Source: Nitrospirota bacterium
GTDB taxonomy: Bacteria > Nitrospirota > Nitrospiria > Nitrospirales > UBA8639
NCBI GenBank assembly: GCA_029881175.1
Contig: JAOUNC010000001.1
Location: forward strand, 1 to 27,443
DNA length: 27,443 bases
Direction: 5' to 3'
Below the pieces are notes generated by a model. That model was not told where the DNA came from. It made no database searches and was given only the letters and a program-made list of their open reading frames with translations. The translations under genes were made by a program, and so were the position numbers. Every line of letters begins with the position of its first letter. Positions within the stretch are counted from its first letter, which is position 1. Positions 7,380 to 15,190 of this stretch are shown in pieces.

Positions 7380-8690
7380 GTGGATAATCAGATAGTGGAC
7401 ATCCAAGAGTTTCGCACACGAATAAAGGCGATTCGGCAGACGTTCCCTCAACATTGGGAAACCAGCCGGAAGTTGATGGCCCCAGAATCCTTATCAGTCA
7501 CCCTACCCGCGCTTATCCAATCTATTCAAGAAGCTCCATTAGTGCCAAGCCTTCAGAAACGCTTGATCAATGCGTTGCAACAGGTTGGGTCGAAAACAAC
7601 AACGAAAGAGGTGCATCAAAACCTAAAAGACCTCACGGGCTTGCCACCCTCCAAGGCTGTTCGGGCGCTCATCGTATGGGGAATCCTGGCAGTAAACGAA
7701 CCTCAGGCCGACAGGGATGATCTTTCTACAGAGGAATTGGAGCGTCACCTGAGAGAGAGACTAAATCCTTACGACATTCTTCTTCACTCGCCCTCCCCCT
7801 CATTGCTGGATATTGGGGCCGGTGATTTAACCTTCGAAAGGGAATTGGTTGATCAGTATATTCCTCAATTGCGCGCAAAAAATACATTGTTCAGGTTGCA
7901 TGCCTTTGATCGTTTAGCTCCTGGATCACGAGTGGGTGGGATCTATCACAAAAACCCTGATTATGAGGGGTACTTGAAGAGTTTTCCCGTAGAAGAATTA
8001 AATTACCAATTCTGGGGTGGGATGGATGTAGAGCGATTTGGTTCTGCGAAAGGGGCCCTGCCGCGGTACACGATGTGTACCTGCCATGCCCCCGCCAATC
8101 CCACCTTTGCCTATGAACCCAGCCGGGTAGATTCATCGTTAATTCTCGATCACCTCCAAAAAACCCGTGGGCAATTCCATCCTGCTCGATATGAGGGGGA
8201 GCCCGTGTTAGAAGTCTCCCATCAGGGGAAAATTCTGACCTTCCCACCTTGGAAATTCCATATTCTTGGCCCACTGGCCCTGTTGCAATTAATGGGTGAG
8301 CGGAGTCGGGTCGTGGTGTTATCCGCTATTGATGATGAGGTTTTTTGGGAAATATTGAGTCAGATCTTAGCGGATAATCAGTTTCGTCCTCCAAATAGAA
8401 TTTTTTCCAAAAAAAACATTCCGGTAATCTTTGGCGACGTCTATCAAGCATTGTCTGCACTGAGTATTGGTGCACGAGTCGATTTGTCCACGATAGCTAA
8501 ACTTCGAGATCCTATGCCTTTTAGGGCAACGCACCAAAAAGAATTCTCCACATTTTCTAATTTTCGGTATGTGGAAATTCGACGAGGCGCGTTCTTGGAG
8601 AACATCCCTAGTAGTTTCACGGCAAGGCAGTTTTCCCTTATGAAAGAAGAATCCACTCCCTGGTGGATTGTCTTCATCCCAAATGTTTAG
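7380..8690 (+). CDS. SAM-methyltransferase-like protein of unknown role
   Basis: A 436-residue soluble protein. About 130 helical residues come first, then LLDIGAGDLTFERELV at about 142-157, which resembles motif I of class I SAM-dependent methyltransferases (loop Gly-Ala-Gly with acidic Asp144). A Cys-rich patch MCTCHAPANP and a Trp-rich C-terminal end follow. I do not recognise the rest and cannot name a substrate. The start is uncertain: GTG 7380 has no ribosome binding site, GTG 7395 and ATG 7476 are alternatives. It stands alone, divergent from the ChaN-like gene and convergent with tRNA-Gly. Near its 3' end, 8651-8668 forms a 6-bp hairpin without a T-run. Confidence 0.75.
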   Translation: MDNQIVDIQEFRTRIKAIRQTFPQHWETSRKLMAPESLSVTLPALIQSIQEAPLVPSLQKRLINALQQVGSKTTTKEVHQNLKDLTGLPPSKAVRALIVWGILAVNEPQADRDDLSTEELERHLRERLNPYDILLHSPSPSLLDIGAGDLTFERELVDQYIPQLRAKNTLFRLHAFDRLAPGSRVGGIYHKNPDYEGYLKSFPVEELNYQFWGGMDVERFGSAKGALPRYTMCTCHAPANPTFAYEPSRVDSSLILDHLQKTRGQFHPARYEGEPVLEVSHQGKILTFPPWKFHILGPLALLQLMGERSRVVVLSAIDDEVFWEILSQILADNQFRPPNRIFSKKNIPVIFGDVYQALSALSIGARVDLSTIAKLRDPMPFRATHQKEFSTFSNFRYVEIRRGAFLENIPSSFTARQFSLMKEESTPWWIVFIPNV

Positions 8691-8769
8691 ACAAATGGAA
8701 AAAATCGGCTAGAATAAAAAACCTGATTGGGAAATGAGAGGAGTGGGAAAGAAGTTGAGAGAAATTGGA

Positions 8770-8840
8770 GCGGGAAAGGGGATTTGAACCCCCGACCCTC
8801 GCCTTGGCAAGGCGATGCTCTACCACTGAGCTATTCCCGC
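8770..8840 (-). tRNA. tRNA-Gly (anticodon GCC)
   Basis: The minus strand folds into a complete 71-base cloverleaf: a 7-bp acceptor stem GCGGGAA/TTCCCGC, D-arm GCTC/GAGC, a 5-bp anticodon stem TCGCC/GGCGA with loop TTGCCAA, and T-arm GGGGG/CCCCT with TTCAAAT. The anticodon GCC is at 8806-8808 and reads GGC and GGU. The 3' CCA is not encoded (TCC follows), so a CCA-adding enzyme is needed. It is transcribed from a strong promoter just upstream; no clear terminator is seen. Confidence 0.98.
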
Positions 8841-8862
8841 TCTATTTGAGAAGTTTTGTTTG

Positions 8863-8891
8863 ATTCTAGTGGGCACCCTATAGCCTGTCAA
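8863..8891 (-). promoter_or_regulatory. near-consensus sigma-70 promoter for tRNA-Gly
   Basis: Leftward, the -35 TTGACA (8886-8891) is a perfect match and the -10 TAGAAT (8863-8868) matches five of six positions, with exactly 17 bases between. The expected start near 8856 leaves a leader of about 15 bases before the mature tRNA 5' end at 8840, as is normal for a stable RNA gene. Confidence 0.85.
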
Positions 8892-8993
8892 GCGAGGTGA
8901 CCATGAGATATACTTATCCTGGTTCTTAAGATAGATCTGGCAGAATCCGAAAAAATAAAGGAATGAAATCGTTAATCTAGGGAGAAAGTGAAC

Positions 8994-10328
8994 ATGTACA
9001 TCAGTGTTATCGGTACCGGATATGTTGGTCTCGTCACGGGAGCGTGTTTTGCGGAATTTGGTCTCAATGTGGTGTGTATGGACAGAGACGAGGGCCGTAT
9101 TGCTTCTTTAGAAAAAGGGCAAGTGCCATTTTATGAACCAGGGTTAGCCGAGCTTGTCACAAAAAATGTGAGCGCAGGGCGTCTACGTTTTACGAGCGAT
9201 TTGCATAAAGCCGTGGATGAGGCCCTTGTCATATTTATTGCGGTGGGAACCCCTTCCCGTCCAGATGGTTCTGCCGACCTTTCATTCGTGGAGGAGGTTG
9301 CCAAAAGTATTGGGACTCGCATGACTGGCTTTAAAATTGTGGTCAACAAATCGACCGTACCTGTGGGAACGGCAGATCGTGTTCGGGATATTATTACAAA
9401 GAACCAACCCAGTCCTATTAATTTTTCCGTGGTCTCCAACCCTGAGTTTCTTCGCGAAGGATCGGCACTTGAAGATTTCATGAGACCGAATCGGGTCGTG
9501 ATTGGAGCGGACAGTCCTGAGGCCGTGGCTATTATGAAAGATTTATATCGACCCCTGTATTTAATTGAAACCCCTATTGTGGTCACGGACATTCGGACAG
9601 CGGAAGTTATTAAATATGCGTCAAACGTGTTTTTAGCCACCAAAATCTCCTTTATTAATGAAATGGCCAATCTCTGTGAAATGGTGGGTGCCGATGTACA
9701 GATGGTTTCGAAAGGGATGGGTTTGGATAAGCGGATTGGGTCAAAATTTTTACATGCTGGTCCAGGGTATGGAGGCTCGTGTTTTGGGAAAGATACCGCA
9801 GCCCTCATTAACATTGGATCAGAAGCTGGCTATGAAATGGTGCTGGCCCAAGCAACAAGAAAAATTAATGAGGAGCAGAAGGTGAGGATGGTAGAGAAGA
9901 TTCGTGAAGCTGTGGGAGAGCTTCAGGGAAAAACGATTGCCCTTTTAGGATTGGCTTTTAAACCGAATACCGATGACATTCGAGATTCCCCGGCGTTATC
10001 TATTGCGAGACAGCTGATGGAGCAAGGATGTGCCGTGCGAGCTTATGATCCAGAGGCCTTAGAAGCTTCGATGCGAGAGAACCCAAAGCTCATTCCCTGT
10101 CGGGATGCGTATCATGCTGTGGAGGGAGCTGATGCTGTGGTCTTAGTCACTGAATGGAATTTATTCCGCAATCTCGATTTTGAACAAATTGGATCCAAGG
10201 TCAAATCCAGCATTTTTATTGACCTTAGAAATGTCTACGAACCTCAGCGAATGGCCGAACAGGGATTTTATTATGTCTCGGTCGGTCGAAAGGCAGCTGG
10301 AACAAACCCCCTCACGGCGAGTCGTTAG
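8994..10328 (+). CDS. ugd: UDP-glucose 6-dehydrogenase
   Basis: Oxidises UDP-glucose to UDP-glucuronate with two NAD+, feeding polysaccharide, capsule or lipid A sugar synthesis in the cytoplasm. The protein (444 aa, usual length) starts with the Rossmann loop ISVIGTGYVGL. It carries NPEFLREGSALEDF, the central helix KYASNVFLATKISFINE, and the catalytic Cys263 in GPGYGGSCFGKD. The UDP-binding C-domain contains LAFKPNTDDIRDSPA. ATG 8994 is preferred over GTG 8988 because GGGAG lies nine bases upstream of it. No other sugar-nucleotide or glycosyltransferase gene is adjacent. It converges with the HEAT cluster only 23 bases away. Confidence 0.96.
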   Translation: MYISVIGTGYVGLVTGACFAEFGLNVVCMDRDEGRIASLEKGQVPFYEPGLAELVTKNVSAGRLRFTSDLHKAVDEALVIFIAVGTPSRPDGSADLSFVEEVAKSIGTRMTGFKIVVNKSTVPVGTADRVRDIITKNQPSPINFSVVSNPEFLREGSALEDFMRPNRVVIGADSPEAVAIMKDLYRPLYLIETPIVVTDIRTAEVIKYASNVFLATKISFINEMANLCEMVGADVQMVSKGMGLDKRIGSKFLHAGPGYGGSCFGKDTAALINIGSEAGYEMVLAQATRKINEEQKVRMVEKIREAVGELQGKTIALLGLAFKPNTDDIRDSPALSIARQLMEQGCAVRAYDPEALEASMRENPKLIPCRDAYHAVEGADAVVLVTEWNLFRNLDFEQIGSKVKSSIFIDLRNVYEPQRMAEQGFYYVSVGRKAAGTNPLTASR

Positions 10329-10342
10329 CCAAGAAGGGGGTT
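10305..10342 (-). terminator. possible terminator at the end of the HEAT cluster
   Basis: AACCCCC (10305-10311) and GGGGGTT (10336-10342) can form a 7-bp GC-rich stem. The 24-base loop contains a further GGC/GCC pairing. On the minus strand it is followed by TGTTCC, a poor T-run. It spans the end of ugd and the gap to the convergent HEAT gene, where a terminator is expected. Confidence 0.4.
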
Positions 10343-10351
10343 CGCGCGCTT

Positions 10352-11020
10352 CTATTTCCGTTTATACCCCATTCGATCTAAGACTTTCATGATCCGTTTT
10401 TGCAGTTTCTCATCCGCTTCACCTAAGGCCTGGGCCAATGGCTCCACGGCAGGCTTGCCGATTTTTCGCAGAATTTCCGTAGCGGATTGTCGAAGGTCAT
10501 CTTCCTCATTGGTCAACAATGGCACGACGTCAAGCACGCATGGGGCTCCAATTTTAATGAGCGCTTCATAGGCACGCTGACGGACATCACCGACTTCATC
10601 ACTCAGCATTTCCACCAAGGGCTTTACGGCTGCTTCGACCCGAAGCTCTCCGAGCACTTCAATCGCATGTTTGCGGTTCAGCCAATGGGTATCGCTCAGA
10701 TCCAGCAAGGCCGCATCGGCCGCCGCAACATTTGGATCTTTTGAGCGAATACGAAAACTTTTGACGATACGTTTGCCGTCTTCTTCGACAACTCGAAGCG
10801 TGGCGCCGTCGCCAATTTTAATTTTATGTAAATCCTCAATCGCTTCTTCTCCGACGTCCAAAAGGACGGTTTTCCCGTCGTAGGCTAACAACTCCACTTC
10901 GATTTGGTTGGTCTCAAGATTGATCATCGTGACTTTTTCGGTCACAAGATTAAAGCCATCCTTTTTTGTGCCAGATTTCGGGCCGATGGAGATGAGTTTT
11001 GCTGGTGCTTCATTTGCCAT
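10352..11020 (-). CDS. HEAT-repeat protein with a distinct N-terminal beta domain
   Basis: A 222-residue two-part protein. Residues 1 to about 95 are not HEAT-like: they read as a beta-rich domain with alternating hydrophobic strands (EVELLAYDGKTVLLDVG, GATLRVVEEDGKRIVKSF). Residues from about 104 form roughly four PBS-lyase/HEAT-type helical repeats (RKHAIEVLGELR, RQRAYEALIKIG, RQSATEILRKIG), ending MGYKRK. HEAT repeats bind protein partners; no catalytic motif is visible. It is the last gene of the leftward HEAT cluster, 60 bases after the previous gene, with only a weak distant GAGG before ATG 11020. I do not recognise the N-terminal domain. Confidence 0.85.
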   Translation of the reverse strand: MANEAPAKLISIGPKSGTKKDGFNLVTEKVTMINLETNQIEVELLAYDGKTVLLDVGEEAIEDLHKIKIGDGATLRVVEEDGKRIVKSFRIRSKDPNVAAADAALLDLSDTHWLNRKHAIEVLGELRVEAAVKPLVEMLSDEVGDVRQRAYEALIKIGAPCVLDVVPLLTNEEDDLRQSATEILRKIGKPAVEPLAQALGEADEKLQKRIMKVLDRMGYKRK

Positions 11021-11080
11021 AATAATGATGTATCCTCAGGTATAAAGTGAACAAATCAAAAAATCTAAATAAAATGACTC

Positions 11081-11848
11081 CTATTTCGAAGAACTTGGAC
11101 TCCAGCCCAAGCTGGAGAGCGCGCCCTCTACTGTATCGCGTACCATCTCATTCTCATCTTCCAGCAAGGGGACTAAGGCATCGATGGCTCGATTATTTTT
11201 TAAACGTGCGAGTGATTCGGCCGCATTTCGGCGAACCAACCAGTCTTCATCAGCCAAGGCCTCAATGAGGGGGTCCAATGATTCAGGATCGCCGATTTTC
11301 CCCAATGCCTCAGCCGCATGCCGGCGCACTATCCAATTTGAGGCATGCAGTCCTTCGACTAAGGCCGTGGTGGCCCGCGAATCTCCCAGTTTTTTTAACA
11401 CTCTTGCGGCATCTTCTCGAAGGGTGGCATCCATGAGGGCATCGATTAAGCCAGGTACGGCGTCCGGGTGTCCAATGCGTTCCAACGCCCAAATGGCCGC
11501 AGTCTTCACTCCGCCGTCTTTATCATGGCGAAGGGCATGAACGAGGGGCTCCACAGACTTGTGTGCACGTAATTTCCCCAAAGCACTGGCGGCCTGTTCC
11601 CGGACTGACCATTCTTCATCGTCTTTGAGGGCTTCGATCAGCGGGTCAATGGCTGGTTCTCCAATTTTTACCAACGCACTGGTGGCAGCCTCCCGAATCA
11701 CACAATCGTCTTCCAAAAACATTTCAATCAGCTTCGGGATCGCCTCCGACCCAACTTCTCCCAAGCGAGAGGCGGCATGATCCCGTAATGCTTCGTTGTC
11801 ATCCCGAAGTGCCGACAACAAGGGATCAACGTGATTCTGTTCCATCAT
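11081..11848 (-). CDS. HEAT-repeat protein (PBS-lyase type), 255 aa
   Basis: Essentially the whole protein is about eight HEAT-type repeats of roughly 31 residues, each of the form VRRxAAEALGKIGDPxxxDPLIEAL. It has no signal peptide, membrane helix or catalytic motif, so a cytoplasmic scaffold or adaptor role is likely. It ends LSSLGWSPSSSK; the LGWxP ending recurs in two other HEAT proteins in this window. The start at 11848 has GGAG nine bases upstream, lying inside the end of the upstream HEAT gene. Only six bases separate the two genes, so they are surely co-transcribed and probably translationally coupled. Confidence 0.92.
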   Translation of the reverse strand: MMEQNHVDPLLSALRDDNEALRDHAASRLGEVGSEAIPKLIEMFLEDDCVIREAATSALVKIGEPAIDPLIEALKDDEEWSVREQAASALGKLRAHKSVEPLVHALRHDKDGGVKTAAIWALERIGHPDAVPGLIDALMDATLREDAARVLKKLGDSRATTALVEGLHASNWIVRRHAAEALGKIGDPESLDPLIEALADEDWLVRRNAAESLARLKNNRAIDALVPLLEDENEMVRDTVEGALSSLGWSPSSSK

Positions 11849-11854
11849 GCAGTA

Positions 11855-12946
11855 TTACTCCTTTCCAGCCCAAGCTTCTTCATCCATTTCCCTTTGTGCA
11901 GTGGCGGCTTCCAGTTTGTCAAGGATCACCCCTGAATTATAAGAAATCAGCCCGTCGCGATCGGTCTTTAATCGCGCAAAAAGTTCAGCATGAGGCCGCA
12001 ACACTTCGACATCTTTGACCTTTTCTAAGGCTTCCACTGCTAAAATGCGAAGGGGCCGAATTGGAATGACCTCAATATATAATTCAACAGGTCGGGAATC
12101 ACCAATGAGCCCTAAGGATTTGAGCGCATGCTCCTTCACGCCGGTGTCCTTGTCCGAACGCAGGCGGTCCATCAAAGGTTCGACGGCACGGACATCGCCA
12201 ATTTTACCTAAGGTGTCGGCGGCGGCTTCTCGCACGATCCAGTCGTCATCCTCCAAATATTCCAACAGAATTTCGACAGCCGGTCGTCCAATGCGATGAA
12301 GTTGGATGACGGTTTCTTGTCGAACCCCTTCTTTTAATTCCGATTCTTCCACGGCTCGTAAATCGTCGAGAAGTTGTTCAATGCGATCTCGGATCGCACC
12401 CAGTTTGCGCAAGGTGTCGGTGGCGAGATCACGAAGCTGAGGATCTGCCATGGCATCCACGAAGGCATCGGCCGACCGGGGGTCCAGTAAATGGGCCAAA
12501 ATTTCTGCGGCACGTTCACGGATAGATTCATCGGGATCCTTCAGGCGTTCGGACAGTGGCCCGATAGACGTGGGAATCACCCCTAATAACGCCGTGACGC
12601 GTTCTTGAATACGATCGTCCGTTAAATGTTCCAACAGCGCGGCTGCCGTCTGTTCGTCCAGAACCCCTGCCAGGTGTTCAAGGGCATCCATCGTGGCCTG
12701 ACGAACCTGGTCGTCCTCGTCTTTCATGAGGCCCGCCAGGGCAAGGCCTGCTCGAGGATCCCCCAGTCGTGCCAGCATCCTGATCGCTTCGATTTTATAA
12801 TGCGTGGTTCCGTGACCAATCGCTTGGATAATGGCTTCAACGGCTTTGGGGCCACCTTTCATGCAGGTAGATGTGGCGCGCATGCGTCGCCAGTCTTCCT
12901 CGTGATCCAGCTCAGAAATAATGGTTTCGAAGGTTTCTCTTGGCAT
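11855..12946 (-). CDS. HEAT-repeat protein, 363 aa
   Basis: About ten HEAT-type helical repeats fill the protein, e.g. IREAAADTLGKIGDVRAVEPLMDRL preceded by the repeat ending LEYLEDDDW. The central repeats are more diverged, and a Glu-rich helix lies around 190-215 (DDLRAVEESELKEGVRQE). Unlike the neighbours it does not end in LGWxP but in an acidic tail (REMDEEAWAGKE). No catalytic residues are recognisable. ATG 12946 has no evident ribosome binding site, 21 bases after the previous stop, so coupling or leaderless-like initiation may apply. Its neighbours suggest it acts in a complex with the other HEAT proteins, which is inference. Confidence 0.9.
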   Translation of the reverse strand: MPRETFETIISELDHEEDWRRMRATSTCMKGGPKAVEAIIQAIGHGTTHYKIEAIRMLARLGDPRAGLALAGLMKDEDDQVRQATMDALEHLAGVLDEQTAAALLEHLTDDRIQERVTALLGVIPTSIGPLSERLKDPDESIRERAAEILAHLLDPRSADAFVDAMADPQLRDLATDTLRKLGAIRDRIEQLLDDLRAVEESELKEGVRQETVIQLHRIGRPAVEILLEYLEDDDWIVREAAADTLGKIGDVRAVEPLMDRLRSDKDTGVKEHALKSLGLIGDSRPVELYIEVIPIRPLRILAVEALEKVKDVEVLRPHAELFARLKTDRDGLISYNSGVILDKLEAATAQREMDEEAWAGKE

Positions 12947-12967
12947 TAATTTTCAATCGTTTGGTGG

Positions 12968-14065
12968 TTAGAGGCGAATTTGTCCGGGTCGCCATCCGAG
13001 GCACGAAAGGGATTCCAACACATGCCGACGCAGATTGTCATTCTTTGTGGTTTTCAATAGTTGTAATAAGGGCGTTTTGGCGGCTGCACCAAAGTGCGTT
13101 AAGGCTTCTGCGGCTTCTTGACGAAGCAAGGTGCTTTGCAAAGCCTGCATCAGCACTGGGATCGCTTGGGGATCGCCAATGGTGGCGAGAGCCTTGACGG
13201 CGGCTTCCAAAGGGGGAAGGTCTTCTTTGTATTTCGGGTCGGTGCAGCCTTCCATGCGGTCTTCATAGGCATCGGCAGGAAGGGATTTTACCAGGGCCAT
13301 TAAGGGGGGAAGGGCTTCCACGGCTCGCAAATTCCCTAAAGCCTCAATCGCTTTCAGTTGCAAGGAAGGTGTGGTGAGCGAATCTAATAACAGAGGAATG
13401 GCATGGGCATCACCAATCTGTCCTAAGGCTCGGACGGCATCCTGTCTGACGGCGGAGTCGGAATCGTGTACGATCAGATGCATTAAGGGCGCCACAGCAG
13501 CCTGAGGTTTTAAGAGTGTCAATGCTTCGACCGCACGCAAGCGAATTCTCCAATTAGAATCTTGCAATCCCTTGAGAAGTGGCGGAATGCTGGCTTCCCC
13601 TATAGCTTGGATCGCGTGGCAGGCTTCATCACGGACGGCAGGAACTTTATCTTGAAGGAGTACAATCAACGTCTCAAGGGAACGAGGATTCTTCAGACGG
13701 GTCAGTCCTTTTGCGGCTGACATGCGCACAATCCAATTGGGATTCAGGAGGGCTGCTAACAAGGGTTCGAAGACCTGGTCATCGGCAATGGTCGCAAGAA
13801 TAGAGGCCGCGGTTTCTTGGACTTGAAGATTTGGATCCTGAAGACAAAACCCTAAAGGTAGAACCGCCGGTTGCCCAAGAGCAGTCAACGAGGAAGCTGC
13901 TGCCTCCCGAACCGCACGATCTGAGTCCCGAAGGAGGCGAATCAGTGGTTGGATGCTTCGAGGATCGTCAAATTGGCCTAGAGCGACTGCGGCATCCTCA
14001 CGGATACCCCAATCCTCGTCATCTAATGCCGCAATATGTTCAGCTACAGAATCAGCCATATCCAT
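12968..14065 (-). CDS. HEAT-repeat protein, 365 aa
   Basis: First of the four consecutive HEAT genes. About eleven repeats run through the protein (IREDAAVALGQFDDPRSIQPLIRLL, VREAAASSLTALG, VRQDAVRALGQIGD). A longer insertion at about 280-305 (KSLPADAYEDRMEGCTDPKYKEDL) breaks the pattern. It ends LSCLGWRPGQIRL, the shared LGWxP ending. The start is ATG 14065 or 14059; a TGA lies just upstream in frame and no ribosome binding site is close. The 152 bases before it hold a candidate promoter, so this gene may begin its own transcript as well as being read from the upstream genes. Confidence 0.92.
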   Translation of the reverse strand: MDMADSVAEHIAALDDEDWGIREDAAVALGQFDDPRSIQPLIRLLRDSDRAVREAAASSLTALGQPAVLPLGFCLQDPNLQVQETAASILATIADDQVFEPLLAALLNPNWIVRMSAAKGLTRLKNPRSLETLIVLLQDKVPAVRDEACHAIQAIGEASIPPLLKGLQDSNWRIRLRAVEALTLLKPQAAVAPLMHLIVHDSDSAVRQDAVRALGQIGDAHAIPLLLDSLTTPSLQLKAIEALGNLRAVEALPPLMALVKSLPADAYEDRMEGCTDPKYKEDLPPLEAAVKALATIGDPQAIPVLMQALQSTLLRQEAAEALTHFGAAAKTPLLQLLKTTKNDNLRRHVLESLSCLGWRPGQIRL

Positions 14066-14138
14066 GGATCACAGAGAAATGGGGCAGGCTCCTTTATTTT
14101 TAGCGCAGGGGAATTCTGTATTCCCTAGGGAAAACCCG

Positions 14139-14175
14139 AACGTCGACGTTACCACACGATTTTTTTGGCGGTCAA
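14139..14175 (-). promoter_or_regulatory. candidate promoter with a 12-bp palindrome before the HEAT genes
   Basis: Leftward, TTGACC (14170-14175) and TAACGT (14146-14151) are 18 bases apart. The perfect palindrome AACGTCGACGTT (14139-14150) overlaps the -10 and would suit a dimeric repressor. A separate hairpin lies downstream at 14109-14125 (GGGAAT/ATTCCC, 5-base loop). None of this has been tested, and the -10 is weak. Confidence 0.3.
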
Positions 14176-14217
14176 TCTGGAGGCCGGAGGAAGGCGACAA
14201 GAAGAAGGTCGGGGAAG

Positions 14218-14583
14218 TTACACCGACCGAAAGACGGCTAACAGGTCGCTCAAAGCCAGCATCTTCACCCGGAGGATTTCCCGTTCTTTCTGGAGAACCT
14301 GTTGAGCTTCCCCATTGACTGGTTGTTTAAGGTAATCCTGGCACATGTTGGTGACATGCTGAAATTCGGCTTCGGCTTTATCTTTCACCACACGGTTGGT
14401 GGCCAATAAATCGACAACTTGGTCATGCGTGGTGGACAAATGTTGCTGAAACTCCTGTTCGGGAAGCGAACGCCGGTGTTCTTCATCTAAGCATCGATCA
14501 ATATATTGACCAAGAAAAACATAAAACCGGAGCATGGTTTCAGTGGTTGTAATATGGGGTGGATTGGGATCTTGTTCGGGCAT
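14218..14583 (-). CDS. small helical protein of unknown function
   Basis: A 121-residue, predominantly alpha-helical, charged soluble protein. After a flexible start (MPEQDPNPPHITTTETM) there is one amphipathic helix (LRFYVFLGQYIDRCLDEEHRR). Two or three long helices follow, rich in Glu, Gln and Lys, and the protein ends LLAVFRSV. There is no signal peptide, membrane segment or known motif. AAAGGAG five bases before ATG 14583 is strong. It starts ten bases after the STAS gene stop, so the two form a pair and it may be the STAS protein's partner. I recognise no family. Confidence 0.75.
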   Translation of the reverse strand: MPEQDPNPPHITTTETMLRFYVFLGQYIDRCLDEEHRRSLPEQEFQQHLSTTHDQVVDLLATNRVVKDKAEAEFQHVTNMCQDYLKQPVNGEAQQVLQKEREILRVKMLALSDLLAVFRSV

Positions 14584-14593
14584 GGGCGCTCCT

Positions 14594-14950
14594 TTAGAGA
14601 GAATGTTGCCAGAGTGGTAAAGCCAGGGCTTGTTCCACTGTCGCTATCGTGGGAACAATCCCTTCAAAATTGATATCTTTCAAGTTCGTGTCTACCTCAC
14701 CGCAATGGCCAGCTAGGGTAAGGCGGATGGAGGTTTGATTCAGCTGTTGGTAGGTGGTGACGATTTGTTCGATGGCCATGTTGTCAATAAAGTTGACCTG
14801 GTTCAGGTCCAGGATCATATGTTGGGAACAGTGAGTTGTTTCCGCATGTTTTAAGGTGGAAAGGAAATGTTCCATAACATGAAAATCAAATCATCTCGAA
14901 AGTTCAAGCACTACAGCGCCCTTTTCAACTTTCTTTGAAACATGCAGCAT
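14594..14950 (-). pseudogene. STAS-domain protein gene with an in-frame TGA at codon 20
   Basis: The frame from ATG 14948-14950 has GGAGG seven bases upstream and encodes a typical STAS start, MLHVSKKVEKGAVVLELS. It is then interrupted by TGA at 14891-14893 and continues in the same frame with FDFHVMEHFL to the real stop at 14594. The second half holds the STAS core LDLNQVNFIDNMAIEQI, where anti-sigma-factor antagonists usually have the D-S/T-x-G phosphosite; here it is DNMA, so phosphorylation control is unlikely. STAS proteins usually have SGR or SGxLD at the broken point, so CGA to TGA is a likely change. A 93-aa product could restart at ATG 14875 but lacks the first strands and a ribosome binding site. 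A sequencing error is possible. Confidence 0.7.
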
Positions 14951-15190
14951 AGAATATCCTCCAATTCGAGAACAGGCCTGTACATCCTGGTCATCAAGAG
15001 TGGATAGGGTAGATAGAAGAGCTTACACAAGAGTAACGGGAAACGTAAAATAAAGCTACCGGGGAAATAAAGAATTTGAGAGTAAGGAAAATTGGACAGA
15101 ACAAAAAAGAAAAAGTTGACAGAGGGATCTAGGGTTGGCCGAGTTGATCTGTTGGTTGAGAAGACGTGAGGAGATGAAGTGTTAACGCCC

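Noticed and set aside
10352..14065. Periodic DNA similarity that might be a repeat array or CRISPR
   Set aside because: The period is about 93 bases, stays in one reading frame and reflects protein HEAT repeats with diverged codons; there are no identical direct repeats with unique spacers.
14891..14893. TGA in the STAS gene as a selenocysteine codon
   Set aside because: STAS domains have no redox Cys at this position, and no SECIS-like hairpin directly follows the TGA; nonsense mutation or sequencing error is simpler.
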